From positions 1,488,001-1,552,000 of the forward strand of contig NZ_CP109485.1 of NCBI RefSeq assembly GCF_035918235.1: 64,000 bases of DNA. Direction: 5' to 3'. Source of the DNA: Streptomyces sp. NBC_01445 (GTDB lineage: Bacteria; Actinomycetota; Actinomycetes; Streptomycetales; Streptomycetaceae). This document shows positions 32,320-40,088 of the stretch, one piece after another. Made by a program: the position numbers and the translations under genes. The notes beneath the pieces were generated by a model, which was not told where the DNA came from, made no database searches, and saw nothing but the letters and a program-made list of their open reading frames with translations. Position 1 is the stretch's first letter. Each line of letters opens with the position of its first letter.

Positions 32320-33612
32320 ATGCCCGAAGGAGACTGTACGGAGCTCGGCACGGCGGCCCTGGTCACCGAGGCCGAGGTCGAGGCGCTGGTCCGCGGGATC
32401 TGCTTCAAGACCGGACCACCTCGCACCGTGGGTGTCGAGGTGGAATGGCTCGTCCACGAGCCGCGCAGGCCGCGGCTCCCCCTGGCACCGGAACGGCTCG
32501 ACGCGGCGTACGCCGCACTGGGCGCCCTGCCCCTCAGCTCGGCGCTCACCGTAGAACCCGGCGGACAGCTGGAGCTCAGCTCCCTGCCCGCCTCATCGCT
32601 CATGGACTGCGTCTCGGCCGTCTCGGCCGATCTGACGGCGGTCCGCACCTCGCTCGCTGCCCGTGGCCTCGCGCTGACCGGCCTCGGCACCGATCCCTGG
32701 CGCCCGCCGCGGCGGCTGCTCCACGAGCCGCGCTACGACGCCATGGAGTCCTGGTTCGACCGGACCGGTCCCGCGGGCCGCGCCATGATGTGCTCGTCGG
32801 CGTCGGTGCAGGTCTGCCTCGACGCGGGGCACGAGGAGCCGGGGCCGCTCGGCCACGGCAGGCGCTGGCGGCTCTCGCACCTGCTCGGCGCCGTCCTGGT
32901 CTCCGCGTTCGCCAACTCACCGATGCTGTGCGGGCGTCCGACCGGCTGGCGCTCCACCCGCCAGGCGGTGTGGGAGGAGATCGACCCCGGCAGGTCCGGG
33001 GCACCGCCCCTCGACGTGGAGCCGCGCGAGGCCTGGGTCCGGCACGTCCTGGACGCGCCGGTGATGTGCGTCCGCAAGGACAGCGGGCCCTGGGACGTGC
33101 CCGACGGCATGTCCCTGCGGACGTGGCTGCGTACCGGTGGGCCTCGGCCCGCCACGCGCGGTGACGTCGAGTACCACCTGTCCACCCTGTTCCCTCCGGT
33201 GCGCCCGCGTGGCCACCTCGAACTGCGCATGATCGACGCGCAGCCGGGCGACGACGGCTGGATCGTGCCGCTCGCGGTGACGACCGCGCTGTTCGACGAC
33301 CCGGAGGCCGCCGAGACCGCGTACCGCACCGTGAAGCCGCTGTCCGAACGGGCGGGCCCGCTGCCCGCGCCGCACAATCGACTGTGGCGCGACGCGGCGC
33401 GGCACGGGCCCTCGGACCCCGAGCTCGCCGAGGCGGCCGTCACGTGTTTCGCGGCGGCGCTCGACGCGCTGCCGAGGCTCGGCGCGTCACCCAGGGTGCT
33501 CGCCGCCGTCTCCGCTTTCATGGACCGCTATGTCGTGCGCGGCCGGTGCCCCGCCGACGACGTGCTCGACCGCATCGATGCCCCCGCCCCCGGGAGGACC
33601 GTCACCTCATGA
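32320..33612 (+). CDS. egtA: Ergothioneine biosynthesis glutamate-cysteine ligase EgtA
   Basis: This 430-residue ATP-dependent ligase joins glutamate and cysteine to give gamma-glutamylcysteine, the sulfur donor for EgtB. GCS2 features include TVGVEVEWLVHEP near the N-terminus, AMMCSSASVQVCLDAG and HLELRMIDAQP near the C-terminus. ATG 32320 follows AGGAGG by 9 nt. A longer in-frame opening upstream lacks support. The stop overlaps the egtB start (ATGA), giving tight coupling in egtABCD. Confidence 0.93.
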   Translation: MPEGDCTELGTAALVTEAEVEALVRGICFKTGPPRTVGVEVEWLVHEPRRPRLPLAPERLDAAYAALGALPLSSALTVEPGGQLELSSLPASSLMDCVSAVSADLTAVRTSLAARGLALTGLGTDPWRPPRRLLHEPRYDAMESWFDRTGPAGRAMMCSSASVQVCLDAGHEEPGPLGHGRRWRLSHLLGAVLVSAFANSPMLCGRPTGWRSTRQAVWEEIDPGRSGAPPLDVEPREAWVRHVLDAPVMCVRKDSGPWDVPDGMSLRTWLRTGGPRPATRGDVEYHLSTLFPPVRPRGHLELRMIDAQPGDDGWIVPLAVTTALFDDPEAAETAYRTVKPLSERAGPLPAPHNRLWRDAARHGPSDPELAEAAVTCFAAALDALPRLGASPRVLAAVSAFMDRYVVRGRCPADDVLDRIDAPAPGRTVTS

Positions 33613-34943
33613 CCGCACAGAGCGAAGACACCGCCCCGGACCCCGAGGCACTGCGGGAGCGCGCGCGGACCGCGCTGCTCACCGCGCGGGACCGCACGAC
33701 GCTGCTCACGAGCTGCGTCGAGGGGCCCGAACTGACTGCACAGCACTCACCGTTGATGTCGCCGCTGGTGTGGGACCTGGCGCACATCGGCAACCAGGAG
33801 GAGCAGTGGCTCCTGCGCGCGGTCGCGGGCCGCGAGGCGATGCGCCCGGAGATCGACCCGCTGTACGACGCCTTCGAGCACCCGCGCTCCGAGCGGCCCA
33901 AGCTGCCGCTGCTCGCACCCAAGGAGGCGCGCGGTTACGCGGCCGAGGTGCGGGGCCGCGCGCTCGACGTCCTGGAGAGCACGCCGTTCCACGGCACCCG
34001 GCTCACCGAGGCGGGGTTCGCCTTCGGGATGATCGCCCAGCACGAACAGCAGCATGACGAGACGATGCTGATCACCCATCAGCTACGGTCGGGAGCACCG
34101 GCGCTGACGGCCCCGGATCCCGACCCCGTCTCCCCTGCTTTCCGCGGTCCGTCCGAAGTCCTCGTGCCCGGCGGCCCGTTCACGATGGGGACGACCGCAG
34201 AGCCGTGGTCGCTGGACAACGAGCGGCCCGCGCACGCGCGCCTCGTCCCGCCGTTCCACATCGACACCGCACCGGTCACGAACGGCGCGTATCTGGCCTT
34301 CATGGACGACGGCGGCTACGACAACTCCCGCTGGTGGACGCCCGAGGGCTGGGCCCTGGTGCGGGACAACGGCCTGCGGTCGCCGCTGTTCTGGCGGCGT
34401 GAGGCAGGGCAGTGGCTGCGGCGCCGCTTCGGGGTGACCGAGGTGGTCCCGCCGGACGAGCCCGTCGTGCACGTCAGCTGGTACGAGGCCGACGCGTACG
34501 CGCGCTGGGCGGGCCGGCGCCTGCCCAGCGAGGCCGAGTGGGAGAAGGCGGCCCGCTTCGATCCCGCGTCCGGGCGGTCGATGCGCTACCCGTGGGGCGA
34601 CGCGGACCCGACGCCGGAGCGCGCCAACCTCGGCCAGCGCCACCTGCGCCCGGCCCCTGCGGGCAGCTACCCGGCCGGTGAATCGCCGCTGGGTGTACGG
34701 CAGTTGATCGGCGACGTGTGGGAATGGACGTCGAGCGACTTCCTGCCGTACCCGGGGTTCGTGGCCTTCCCGTACAGGGAGTACTCGGAGGTGTTCTTCG
34801 GCCCGGACCACAAGGTGCTGCGCGGCGGCTCGTTCGCCGTGGACGCGGTGGCATGCCGCGGCACGTTCCGCAACTGGGACTATCCGGTGCGCCGGCAGAT
34901 CTTCGCCGGCTTCCGCACCGCGCGCGACGGGGAGGGTGCCTGA
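33609..34943 (+). CDS. egtB: Ergothioneine sulfoxide synthase EgtB
   Basis: This 444-residue iron enzyme joins gamma-glutamylcysteine to hercynine with O2. The N-terminal DinB-like domain has the metal motif H-x3-H-x-E, seen as QHEQQHDET, with an earlier His in DLAHIGNQEEQW. The C-terminal FGE-sulfatase (formylglycine-generating-like) domain includes VPGGPFTMGT, PVTNGAYLAFMDDGGY and WEWTSSDFLPYPGF, then VLRGGSF. ATG 33609 overlaps the egtA stop, and its own stop overlaps the egtC start by one base (TGATG). Confidence 0.95.
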   Translation: MTAQSEDTAPDPEALRERARTALLTARDRTTLLTSCVEGPELTAQHSPLMSPLVWDLAHIGNQEEQWLLRAVAGREAMRPEIDPLYDAFEHPRSERPKLPLLAPKEARGYAAEVRGRALDVLESTPFHGTRLTEAGFAFGMIAQHEQQHDETMLITHQLRSGAPALTAPDPDPVSPAFRGPSEVLVPGGPFTMGTTAEPWSLDNERPAHARLVPPFHIDTAPVTNGAYLAFMDDGGYDNSRWWTPEGWALVRDNGLRSPLFWRREAGQWLRRRFGVTEVVPPDEPVVHVSWYEADAYARWAGRRLPSEAEWEKAARFDPASGRSMRYPWGDADPTPERANLGQRHLRPAPAGSYPAGESPLGVRQLIGDVWEWTSSDFLPYPGFVAFPYREYSEVFFGPDHKVLRGGSFAVDAVACRGTFRNWDYPVRRQIFAGFRTARDGEGA

Positions 34944-35698
34944 TGTGCCGGCAACTGGCCTACCTGGGCCCTGCGGCGCCACTCGGCGACGTGCTCGTGA
35001 CACCGCCCCACAGCCTGCTGCGCCAGTCCTGGGAGCCGCGCCGCCAGCGGCACGGGACCGTGAACGCCGACGGCTTCGGCGTGGGCTGGTACGCGGACGG
35101 GGACCCGGTGCCCGCGCGCTACCGCAGGGCCGGGCCGATCTGGGGCGACCAGTCGTTCGCCGACCTCGCGCGGGTCGTGCGCTCGGGGGCCGTGCTCGCC
35201 GCGGTCCGCGACGCCACGCTCGGCGGCGCGGACGGCGAGGCAGCGGCGGCGCCGTTCGCCTCCGGCCCGTGGCTGTTCTCCCACAACGGCGCGGTGAAGG
35301 GCTGGCCGCGCTCGCTCGCCCCGCTCACCACAGCGGTGCCGCCGATCGACCTGCTGTCCCTGGAGGCCCGCTGCGACTCGGCGTTCGTCTGGGCACTGCT
35401 GCTGCACCGGCTGCGCTCGGGCGACGACCAGGGGCAGGCACTCGCCGACACCGTCCTCGAAGTCGCCGAGGCCGCCCCCGGATCACGGCTCAACCTCCTC
35501 CTCACCGATGGGGAGACGATCACCGCGACCGCCTGGGGCGACAGCCTCTGGTATCTCACCGAACCCGGCCGCAGCACCGTCGTCGCCTCCGAGCCGTACG
35601 ACGACGATCCGCACTGGCGCGAGGTGCCGGACCGCACCTTGCTCGCCGCGAGCCGCACCGACGTCCTGCTGACCCCGCTCAAGGAGCCCTCCGCGTGA
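34943..35698 (+). CDS. egtC: Ergothioneine gamma-glutamyl hydrolase EgtC
   Basis: This 251-residue class-II glutamine-amidotransferase-fold hydrolase removes the glutamyl group from the EgtB product. The N-terminal nucleophile is Cys2 (MCRQLAYLG). NADGFGVGWYADGDPVPARYR and LFSHNGAVKGWP are Gn_AT_II hallmarks. It lies between egtB and egtD, with a 1-bp overlap upstream and a 4-bp overlap (GTGA) downstream. Confidence 0.95.
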   Translation: MCRQLAYLGPAAPLGDVLVTPPHSLLRQSWEPRRQRHGTVNADGFGVGWYADGDPVPARYRRAGPIWGDQSFADLARVVRSGAVLAAVRDATLGGADGEAAAAPFASGPWLFSHNGAVKGWPRSLAPLTTAVPPIDLLSLEARCDSAFVWALLLHRLRSGDDQGQALADTVLEVAEAAPGSRLNLLLTDGETITATAWGDSLWYLTEPGRSTVVASEPYDDDPHWREVPDRTLLAASRTDVLLTPLKEPSA

Positions 35699-36657
35699 GC
35701 CCGTACCAGCTGACCCGCACCCTGCCCGAGGACGCCACCGGCGCCGCCCTGCGCGCCGATGTCCTCAGCGGCCTGACCGGCACGCCGAAAACGCTGCCGC
35801 CCAAGTGGTTCTACGACGCGCGCGGCAGCGAGCTGTTCGACGAGATCACGACCCTGCCCGAGTACTACCCGACGCGCGCCGAGCGGGAGATCCTGCTGGC
35901 CCGCTCCCAGGAGATCGCCGACGCCACCGGCGCACGCACCCTCGTCGAGCTGGGCTCCGGCTCGTCGGACAAGACCCGCCACCTGCTCGACGACCTGCCG
36001 GTCCTGGAGACGTACGTCCCCGTGGACGTCAGCGAGAGCGCGCTGCGCGGCGCCGCCGAGGCGCTCGGCGCCGAGCGGCCCGGGCTGAACATCCACGGGC
36101 TGATCGCCGACTTCACGCTCGGACTCACCCTGCCGGACACTCCGGGGCCGCGCCTGGCCGCGTTCCTCGGCGGCACGATCGGCAACCTTCTGCCGGCCGA
36201 GCGCGCCGCGTTCCTGACCTCCGTACGCGCCCTGCTGCGGCCCGGCGACATGCTGCTGCTCGGCACGGACCTGGTGAAGGACGAGTCGGTCCTCGTCGCG
36301 GCTTACGACGACGTGGCGGGCGTGACGGCCGCGTTCAACAAGAACGTGCTCAGCGTCATCAACCGCGACCTGGGCGCCGACTTCGACCCGAGCGCCTTCG
36401 AGCACGTCGCCCTGTGGGACGCGGACAACGAGTGGATCGAGATGCGGCTGCGCTCCACGGCCGCGCAGACCGTCAAGATCCCGGCGCTCGGCCTCGCGGT
36501 CGACTTCGAGGACGGGGAGGAGATCCGCACGGAGATCTCGGCGAAGTTCCGCGAGGAGGGCGTGCGGGCCGAACTGGCGGGCGCGGGGCTGCGCATGACG
36601 CACTGGTGGACGGACGCGCAGAACCGCTTCGCGCTCTCGCTCAGCCTCGTGGACTGA
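35695..36657 (+). CDS. egtD: Histidine N-alpha-methyltransferase EgtD
   Basis: This 320-residue SAM-dependent enzyme trimethylates histidine to hercynine, the first step of the pathway. Motifs are LVELGSGSSDKTRHLLD (SAM binding), YVPVDVSESAL and AAFLGGTIGNL. PPKWFYDARGSELFDEIT is the substrate-side N-terminal signature. GTG 35695 overlaps the egtC stop. It is the last gene of egtABCD. No egtE-type C-S lyase lies in this operon, as is usual when the lyase is encoded elsewhere. Confidence 0.95.
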   Translation: MSPYQLTRTLPEDATGAALRADVLSGLTGTPKTLPPKWFYDARGSELFDEITTLPEYYPTRAEREILLARSQEIADATGARTLVELGSGSSDKTRHLLDDLPVLETYVPVDVSESALRGAAEALGAERPGLNIHGLIADFTLGLTLPDTPGPRLAAFLGGTIGNLLPAERAAFLTSVRALLRPGDMLLLGTDLVKDESVLVAAYDDVAGVTAAFNKNVLSVINRDLGADFDPSAFEHVALWDADNEWIEMRLRSTAAQTVKIPALGLAVDFEDGEEIRTEISAKFREEGVRAELAGAGLRMTHWWTDAQNRFALSLSLVD

Positions 36658-36686
36658 CGGCCCCGAACCCAGTGGCAGGCGGCGGG

Positions 36687-38000
36687 TCACGGTCCGCTGG
36701 CGTCCAGCTCCTTGGTGATCCGTCGGGAAGCCGCCCCGGCCGCCTCGGCCGGGGCGGCCCCGGCGAGCACCTTCGACATGTACGCCTTGATCGGGTTGTC
36801 GGCCTCGACCCTCGCCCACAGCGGGGACACCGGCGTGGCCCGGCCGCGTGCGGCGCCCGCCGCCATCGCGGCCACGCCCGGCTCGTCGGCGACGGCGTCG
36901 CTCAGGGTCGTCTTGTTGGGCACGTAGTTCATGGTCCTGGCCAGGTCCTTCTGCCACTTCTCGCCGGACAGGGCCTTGACGACCGCGACGGCTCCGTCGC
37001 GGTCGTCGGTGTTCTCGGGCACGACCAGGTCGGAGCCGCCGGTGAAGACGGATCCCGGCTTGGCCGCCGTCTTGCCGGGGATCGGGAAGTAGCCCAGCTT
37101 TCCCTTGAGTTCGGGGTTCTGCTGCTCGACAGCCTGGGCGACGCCGGGCACGGCGACGATCTGGCCGACGTCGCCCTTCGCGAACTCGCCCGACTGCGGG
37201 GGGTGTTCCTCATCGGCGTCCTTGGGCCCGTGGCCGAGCGCCTGGAGCTGCCGGTAGAACTCCATGCCGCGCAGCGCCGCCGGGGTGTGCAGGCTGCCCT
37301 CCCAGATGCCGCCGTGCTCCGTCGCGAGGTCGCCGCCCTCGTCCCAGATGAATCCGGAGAGCGTGTACCAGTCCTGGCCGGCCAGGTAGATGCCCTGGTC
37401 ACCGTGGGTGTTGAGACGCCGTGTGTCGTCGAGCCACTCGGCGCGGGTGCGGGGCGGCTGCTTGATGCCCGCCTTGGCGAACAGGTCCTTGTTGTAGATC
37501 ACCACCCGGTTGGCCGCGTACCAGGGGATGCCGTACTGGCGCGAGTGGAACATGCCGGGGTCGGCGAGTCCGGGCAGCCACTCCTCCATGCCGAAGTCGC
37601 GCGCGGACTCCAGGCTGAGGTCGAGCAGTCCGCCCTCGTCGACGTACTGGGGCACCTGCGTGTTGCCGACCTCGATGACGTCGGGCGCCGGTCCGTCCGC
37701 CGCGTCGCCACTGGCCGTGGCGCCCTTGTCCTGGGTGAGGGCCGCGCTCACCTTCTCGCCGATGCCGGTCCACTCCTGGATACGGATGTCCAGGCGCAGG
37801 CCGGGGTTCTTGTCCTCGAAGCTCTTCGTGAACCGCTTGAGGAACGCGTCCGACGCGCTGTCCTTCATCAGCCAGACGGTCACGGTGCGCTGCTCGTCGC
37901 CCGCTCCTGGCAGATAGCCGCAGCCCGTGAGCAGCGAGGCGGACACGAGGGCGAGGGGGATGAGGGACGCGGCGGTGCGGCGGTACTTCACGTGGGTCAC
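36687..38000 (-). CDS. Sugar ABC transporter substrate-binding lipoprotein (orphan)
   Basis: This is a 437-residue extracellular solute-binding protein of family 1. The signal peptide ends in the lipobox SLLTGCGYLPG. The mature protein reads RTVTVWLMKDSASDAFLKRFTKSFEDKNPGLRLDIRIQEW. It would capture a sugar or oligosaccharide at the membrane. No permease or ATPase genes adjoin it, so it must share components encoded elsewhere, perhaps with MsiK. Upstream, TTGGTATGGACCAA resembles a DasR site. The GTG at 38000 has AGG 7 nt upstream, and another GTG three codons on is possible. Confidence 0.88.
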   Translation of the reverse strand: MTHVKYRRTAASLIPLALVSASLLTGCGYLPGAGDEQRTVTVWLMKDSASDAFLKRFTKSFEDKNPGLRLDIRIQEWTGIGEKVSAALTQDKGATASGDAADGPAPDVIEVGNTQVPQYVDEGGLLDLSLESARDFGMEEWLPGLADPGMFHSRQYGIPWYAANRVVIYNKDLFAKAGIKQPPRTRAEWLDDTRRLNTHGDQGIYLAGQDWYTLSGFIWDEGGDLATEHGGIWEGSLHTPAALRGMEFYRQLQALGHGPKDADEEHPPQSGEFAKGDVGQIVAVPGVAQAVEQQNPELKGKLGYFPIPGKTAAKPGSVFTGGSDLVVPENTDDRDGAVAVVKALSGEKWQKDLARTMNYVPNKTTLSDAVADEPGVAAMAAGAARGRATPVSPLWARVEADNPIKAYMSKVLAGAAPAEAAGAASRRITKELDASGP

Positions 38001-38074
38001 TTTCTGCCTGCGGACAGGGAGGGGCGGCCCGACGTGGGGGATGAGCGTGACGCTCGCACGGGTGTGGCTGGATT

Positions 38075-38088
38075 TTGGTATGGACCAA
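38075..38088. promoter_or_regulatory. DasR-like operator (dre) upstream of the binding protein
   Basis: TTGGTATGGACCAA contains TGGTATGGACCA, which matches the core TGGTCTAGACCA of DasR sites at 10 of 12 positions, with perfect TTGGT/ACCAA arms. It lies 75 bp upstream of the lipoprotein gene. DasR is the GntR regulator of GlcNAc/chitin uptake in Streptomyces. Binding here is a prediction. Confidence 0.55.
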
Positions 38089-38204
38089 TCGAACGGTCAA
38101 GGGGGTGGCGGCCGGTAAGTCGAACATCTGCGCTCTCGCTCGCGGTCCACGGTGACCTGAGGCACCGTGGAGGGACGTCCACCGCACGGGCCGAGGAGGC
38201 CTTC

Positions 38205-38420
38205 ATGTCCGATCACACGTACCGGGTCACAGAGATCGTCGGCACCTCCCACGAGGGAGTCGACCAGGCCATCCGCAACGGCATCGCCCGCGCGTCGCAG
38301 ACGCTGCGCGGCCTGGACTGGTTCGAGGTGTGCCAGGTACGCGGCCACATCGAGAACGGTCAGATCGAGCACTACCAGGTCGGCCTGAAGGTCGGCTTCC
38401 GGCTGGAGGACGAGGCCTGA
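38205..38420 (+). CDS. Dodecin (flavin-binding)
   Basis: This 71-residue protein folds as the dodecin beta-alpha-beta2 unit, which assembles into dodecamers that store FMN or riboflavin. The pattern YRVTEIVGTSHEGVDQAIRNGIARASQTLRGLDWFEV and the IEHYQVGLKVGFRLED end are typical; the flavin-stacking Trp is in GLDWFEV. GAGGAGG at 38193-38199 precedes ATG 38205. Confidence 0.93.
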   Translation: MSDHTYRVTEIVGTSHEGVDQAIRNGIARASQTLRGLDWFEVCQVRGHIENGQIEHYQVGLKVGFRLEDEA

Positions 38421-38474
38421 GCGTGCGCGCCGGGGCCACTCGGGTGCGGCTCCGATCCCGCTCGCCCGGTCCGC

Positions 38475-38975
38475 TCAGGTCCGCCCCTCGCGCTCCTGGG
38501 CGTCCTTCAGCGCCTCGGAACCGCTCGCCCAGCGGGCGCGTACGACGGTGAAGCCCGCCCGTTCGGCCTCGTCGCACACGAGCTCGTCGTCGTCGACCAG
38601 CATGCGTACCTCGCGGCCGCGGGAGAGCGTGCGCAGCGTCTCCAGTTTGGTGCGGCGCGCGGGCCTGCGGTCGTTGTTGCGGCGCATCCAGACGCGCCCC
38701 TCTGGCAGACCCTGTTCGGCGAGCCAGGCCACGGTGTCGGCGCGGCACCGCTCCGGCCTGCCCGTGAGGTAGACGACCTCACACTCGCGGGCGCTCTCCA
38801 GCGCCAGCTCGACGCCGCGCGCGAGCGGTGGATCTTCGGGCGCCGCCCCGAAGAAGGCCGACCAGTCACGCGGGGTGCGCTCAAGGAAGCGCTGCCGGTG
38901 GGCCGTGTCGGCGAGGGTGTTGTCGAGGTCGAACACGGCCAGGGGTCTGGCGAGAGGTCTGCTGTTGTCGATCAC
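38475..38975 (-). CDS. HAD-family / polynucleotide 3'-phosphatase-like protein
   Basis: This small HAD hydrolase has about 166 residues. The nucleophile motif is FDLDNTLADT, motif II is YLTGRPE and motif IV is LVDDDELVCDEAERAG. It resembles the phosphatase half of T4 polynucleotide kinase-type proteins (PNKP), so a nucleic-acid end phosphatase or a generic nucleotidase is possible. The GTG at 38975 lies just before VIDNSRPLARPLAVFDLD and has no clear ribosome site. The longer frame to 39041 would overlap the divergent LLM gene. The start is uncertain. Confidence 0.7.
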   Translation of the reverse strand: MIDNSRPLARPLAVFDLDNTLADTAHRQRFLERTPRDWSAFFGAAPEDPPLARGVELALESARECEVVYLTGRPERCRADTVAWLAEQGLPEGRVWMRRNNDRRPARRTKLETLRTLSRGREVRMLVDDDELVCDEAERAGFTVVRARWASGSEALKDAQEREGRT

Positions 38976-39022
38976 ACGCCAAGCGTAGGGAATCCTGAAG
39001 CGGCACAGACGTTGAACGGTGT

Positions 39023-40030
39023 GTGAGCTCAGTGATCGCATCGACCCGGTTCTCCGTCCTCGACCGTTCGCGCACCCGCGAGGGGCACGACGGGCCCTCG
39101 GCCCTGCGCGACACCGTGCGCTTCGCGCGCGAGCTGGACACGCTCGGCTATCACCGTGTCTGGGTGTCGGAGCACCACGGGGTGCCGGGCGTCGCGGGGT
39201 CCGCGCCGACCGTGCTCGCCGCGGCGGTCGCGGCCGCCACCCGCACGATCCGGGTCGGCACCGGCGGCGTGATGCTGCCCAACCATCAACCCCTGGTGGT
39301 GGCCGAGCAGTTCGGGGTCCTGGAGTCGCTGTTCCCCGGGCGGATCGACATGGGTCTCGGCCGTTCGGTGGGCTTCACGGGCGGGGTACGCAAGGCGCTC
39401 GGGCGGGACAAGGACGATGCCGACGACTTCGCGGCGCAGCTCGCCGAACTGCTCGACTTCTTCCGGGGGACCTCCACGACCGGGGTACGCGCACGCCCCT
39501 CGGACGGCCTGACCGTCCGGCCGTTCGTGCTCGCCATGGGCGAGGGCGCGACGATCGCCGCCGAGGCCGGACTCCCGATGGTGATCGGCGACCTGAGGAA
39601 CCGCGAGAAGATGCTGCGCGGGATCGACCGGTACCGCGCCACGTTCCGGCCGTCCGCGTGGGCGGGCGAGCCGTACGTCGTCGTCTCGGGGACGATCGCG
39701 GTCGCCGGGAGTCCGGAGGCCGCCCACCGCCTGCTGATCCCGGAGGCCTGGTCGATGGCGTACTCCCGCACCCACGGCACGTTCCCGCCGCTGCCGCCCG
39801 CCGAGCGCGTGGCGGCGCTGACGATGACGACGAAGGAGCGGGACCTCTACGAGTCCGGGCTGCGCGGCCACATCGCGGGCACGGAGGACCAGGTCGCGGA
39901 CGAGCTGGAGACCCTGATCAAGGAGAGCGGCGCGCAGGAGGTCCTGGTCACGACCAGCTCGTACGACCGCGAGGGACTCCTGGAGTCCTACCGCGGGCTC
40001 GCCCGGGTCGCGGGGCTGCGGCGGGCCTAG
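39023..40030 (+). CDS. LLM-class flavin-dependent oxidoreductase (MsnO8-like)
   Basis: This 335-residue luciferase-like monooxygenase has the TIM-barrel motifs TLGYHRVWVSEHHGVPGVAG, TRTIRVGTGGVMLPNHQPLVVAEQFGVLESLFPGRIDMGLGRS and the C-terminal EVLVTTSSYDREGLLESYRGLA. It uses reduced flavin and O2 on an unknown substrate. GTG 39023 has no strong ribosome site, and GTG 39032 is an alternative. It diverges from the HAD gene and lies 58 bp upstream of the uvrA-like gene on the same strand. Confidence 0.88.
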   Translation: MSSVIASTRFSVLDRSRTREGHDGPSALRDTVRFARELDTLGYHRVWVSEHHGVPGVAGSAPTVLAAAVAAATRTIRVGTGGVMLPNHQPLVVAEQFGVLESLFPGRIDMGLGRSVGFTGGVRKALGRDKDDADDFAAQLAELLDFFRGTSTTGVRARPSDGLTVRPFVLAMGEGATIAAEAGLPMVIGDLRNREKMLRGIDRYRATFRPSAWAGEPYVVVSGTIAVAGSPEAAHRLLIPEAWSMAYSRTHGTFPPLPPAERVAALTMTTKERDLYESGLRGHIAGTEDQVADELETLIKESGAQEVLVTTSSYDREGLLESYRGLARVAGLRRA

Positions 40031-40088
40031 AATCGTGGGGTTTGCCCCCGCGTGACAGCGCATCCAGCCGCCCTACGGAGCCCGCCCC

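Noticed and set aside
36687..38000. Binding lipoprotein as part of a complete ABC operon
   Set aside because: The flanking genes are egtD (convergent) and dodecin (divergent), so no permease or ATPase is present.
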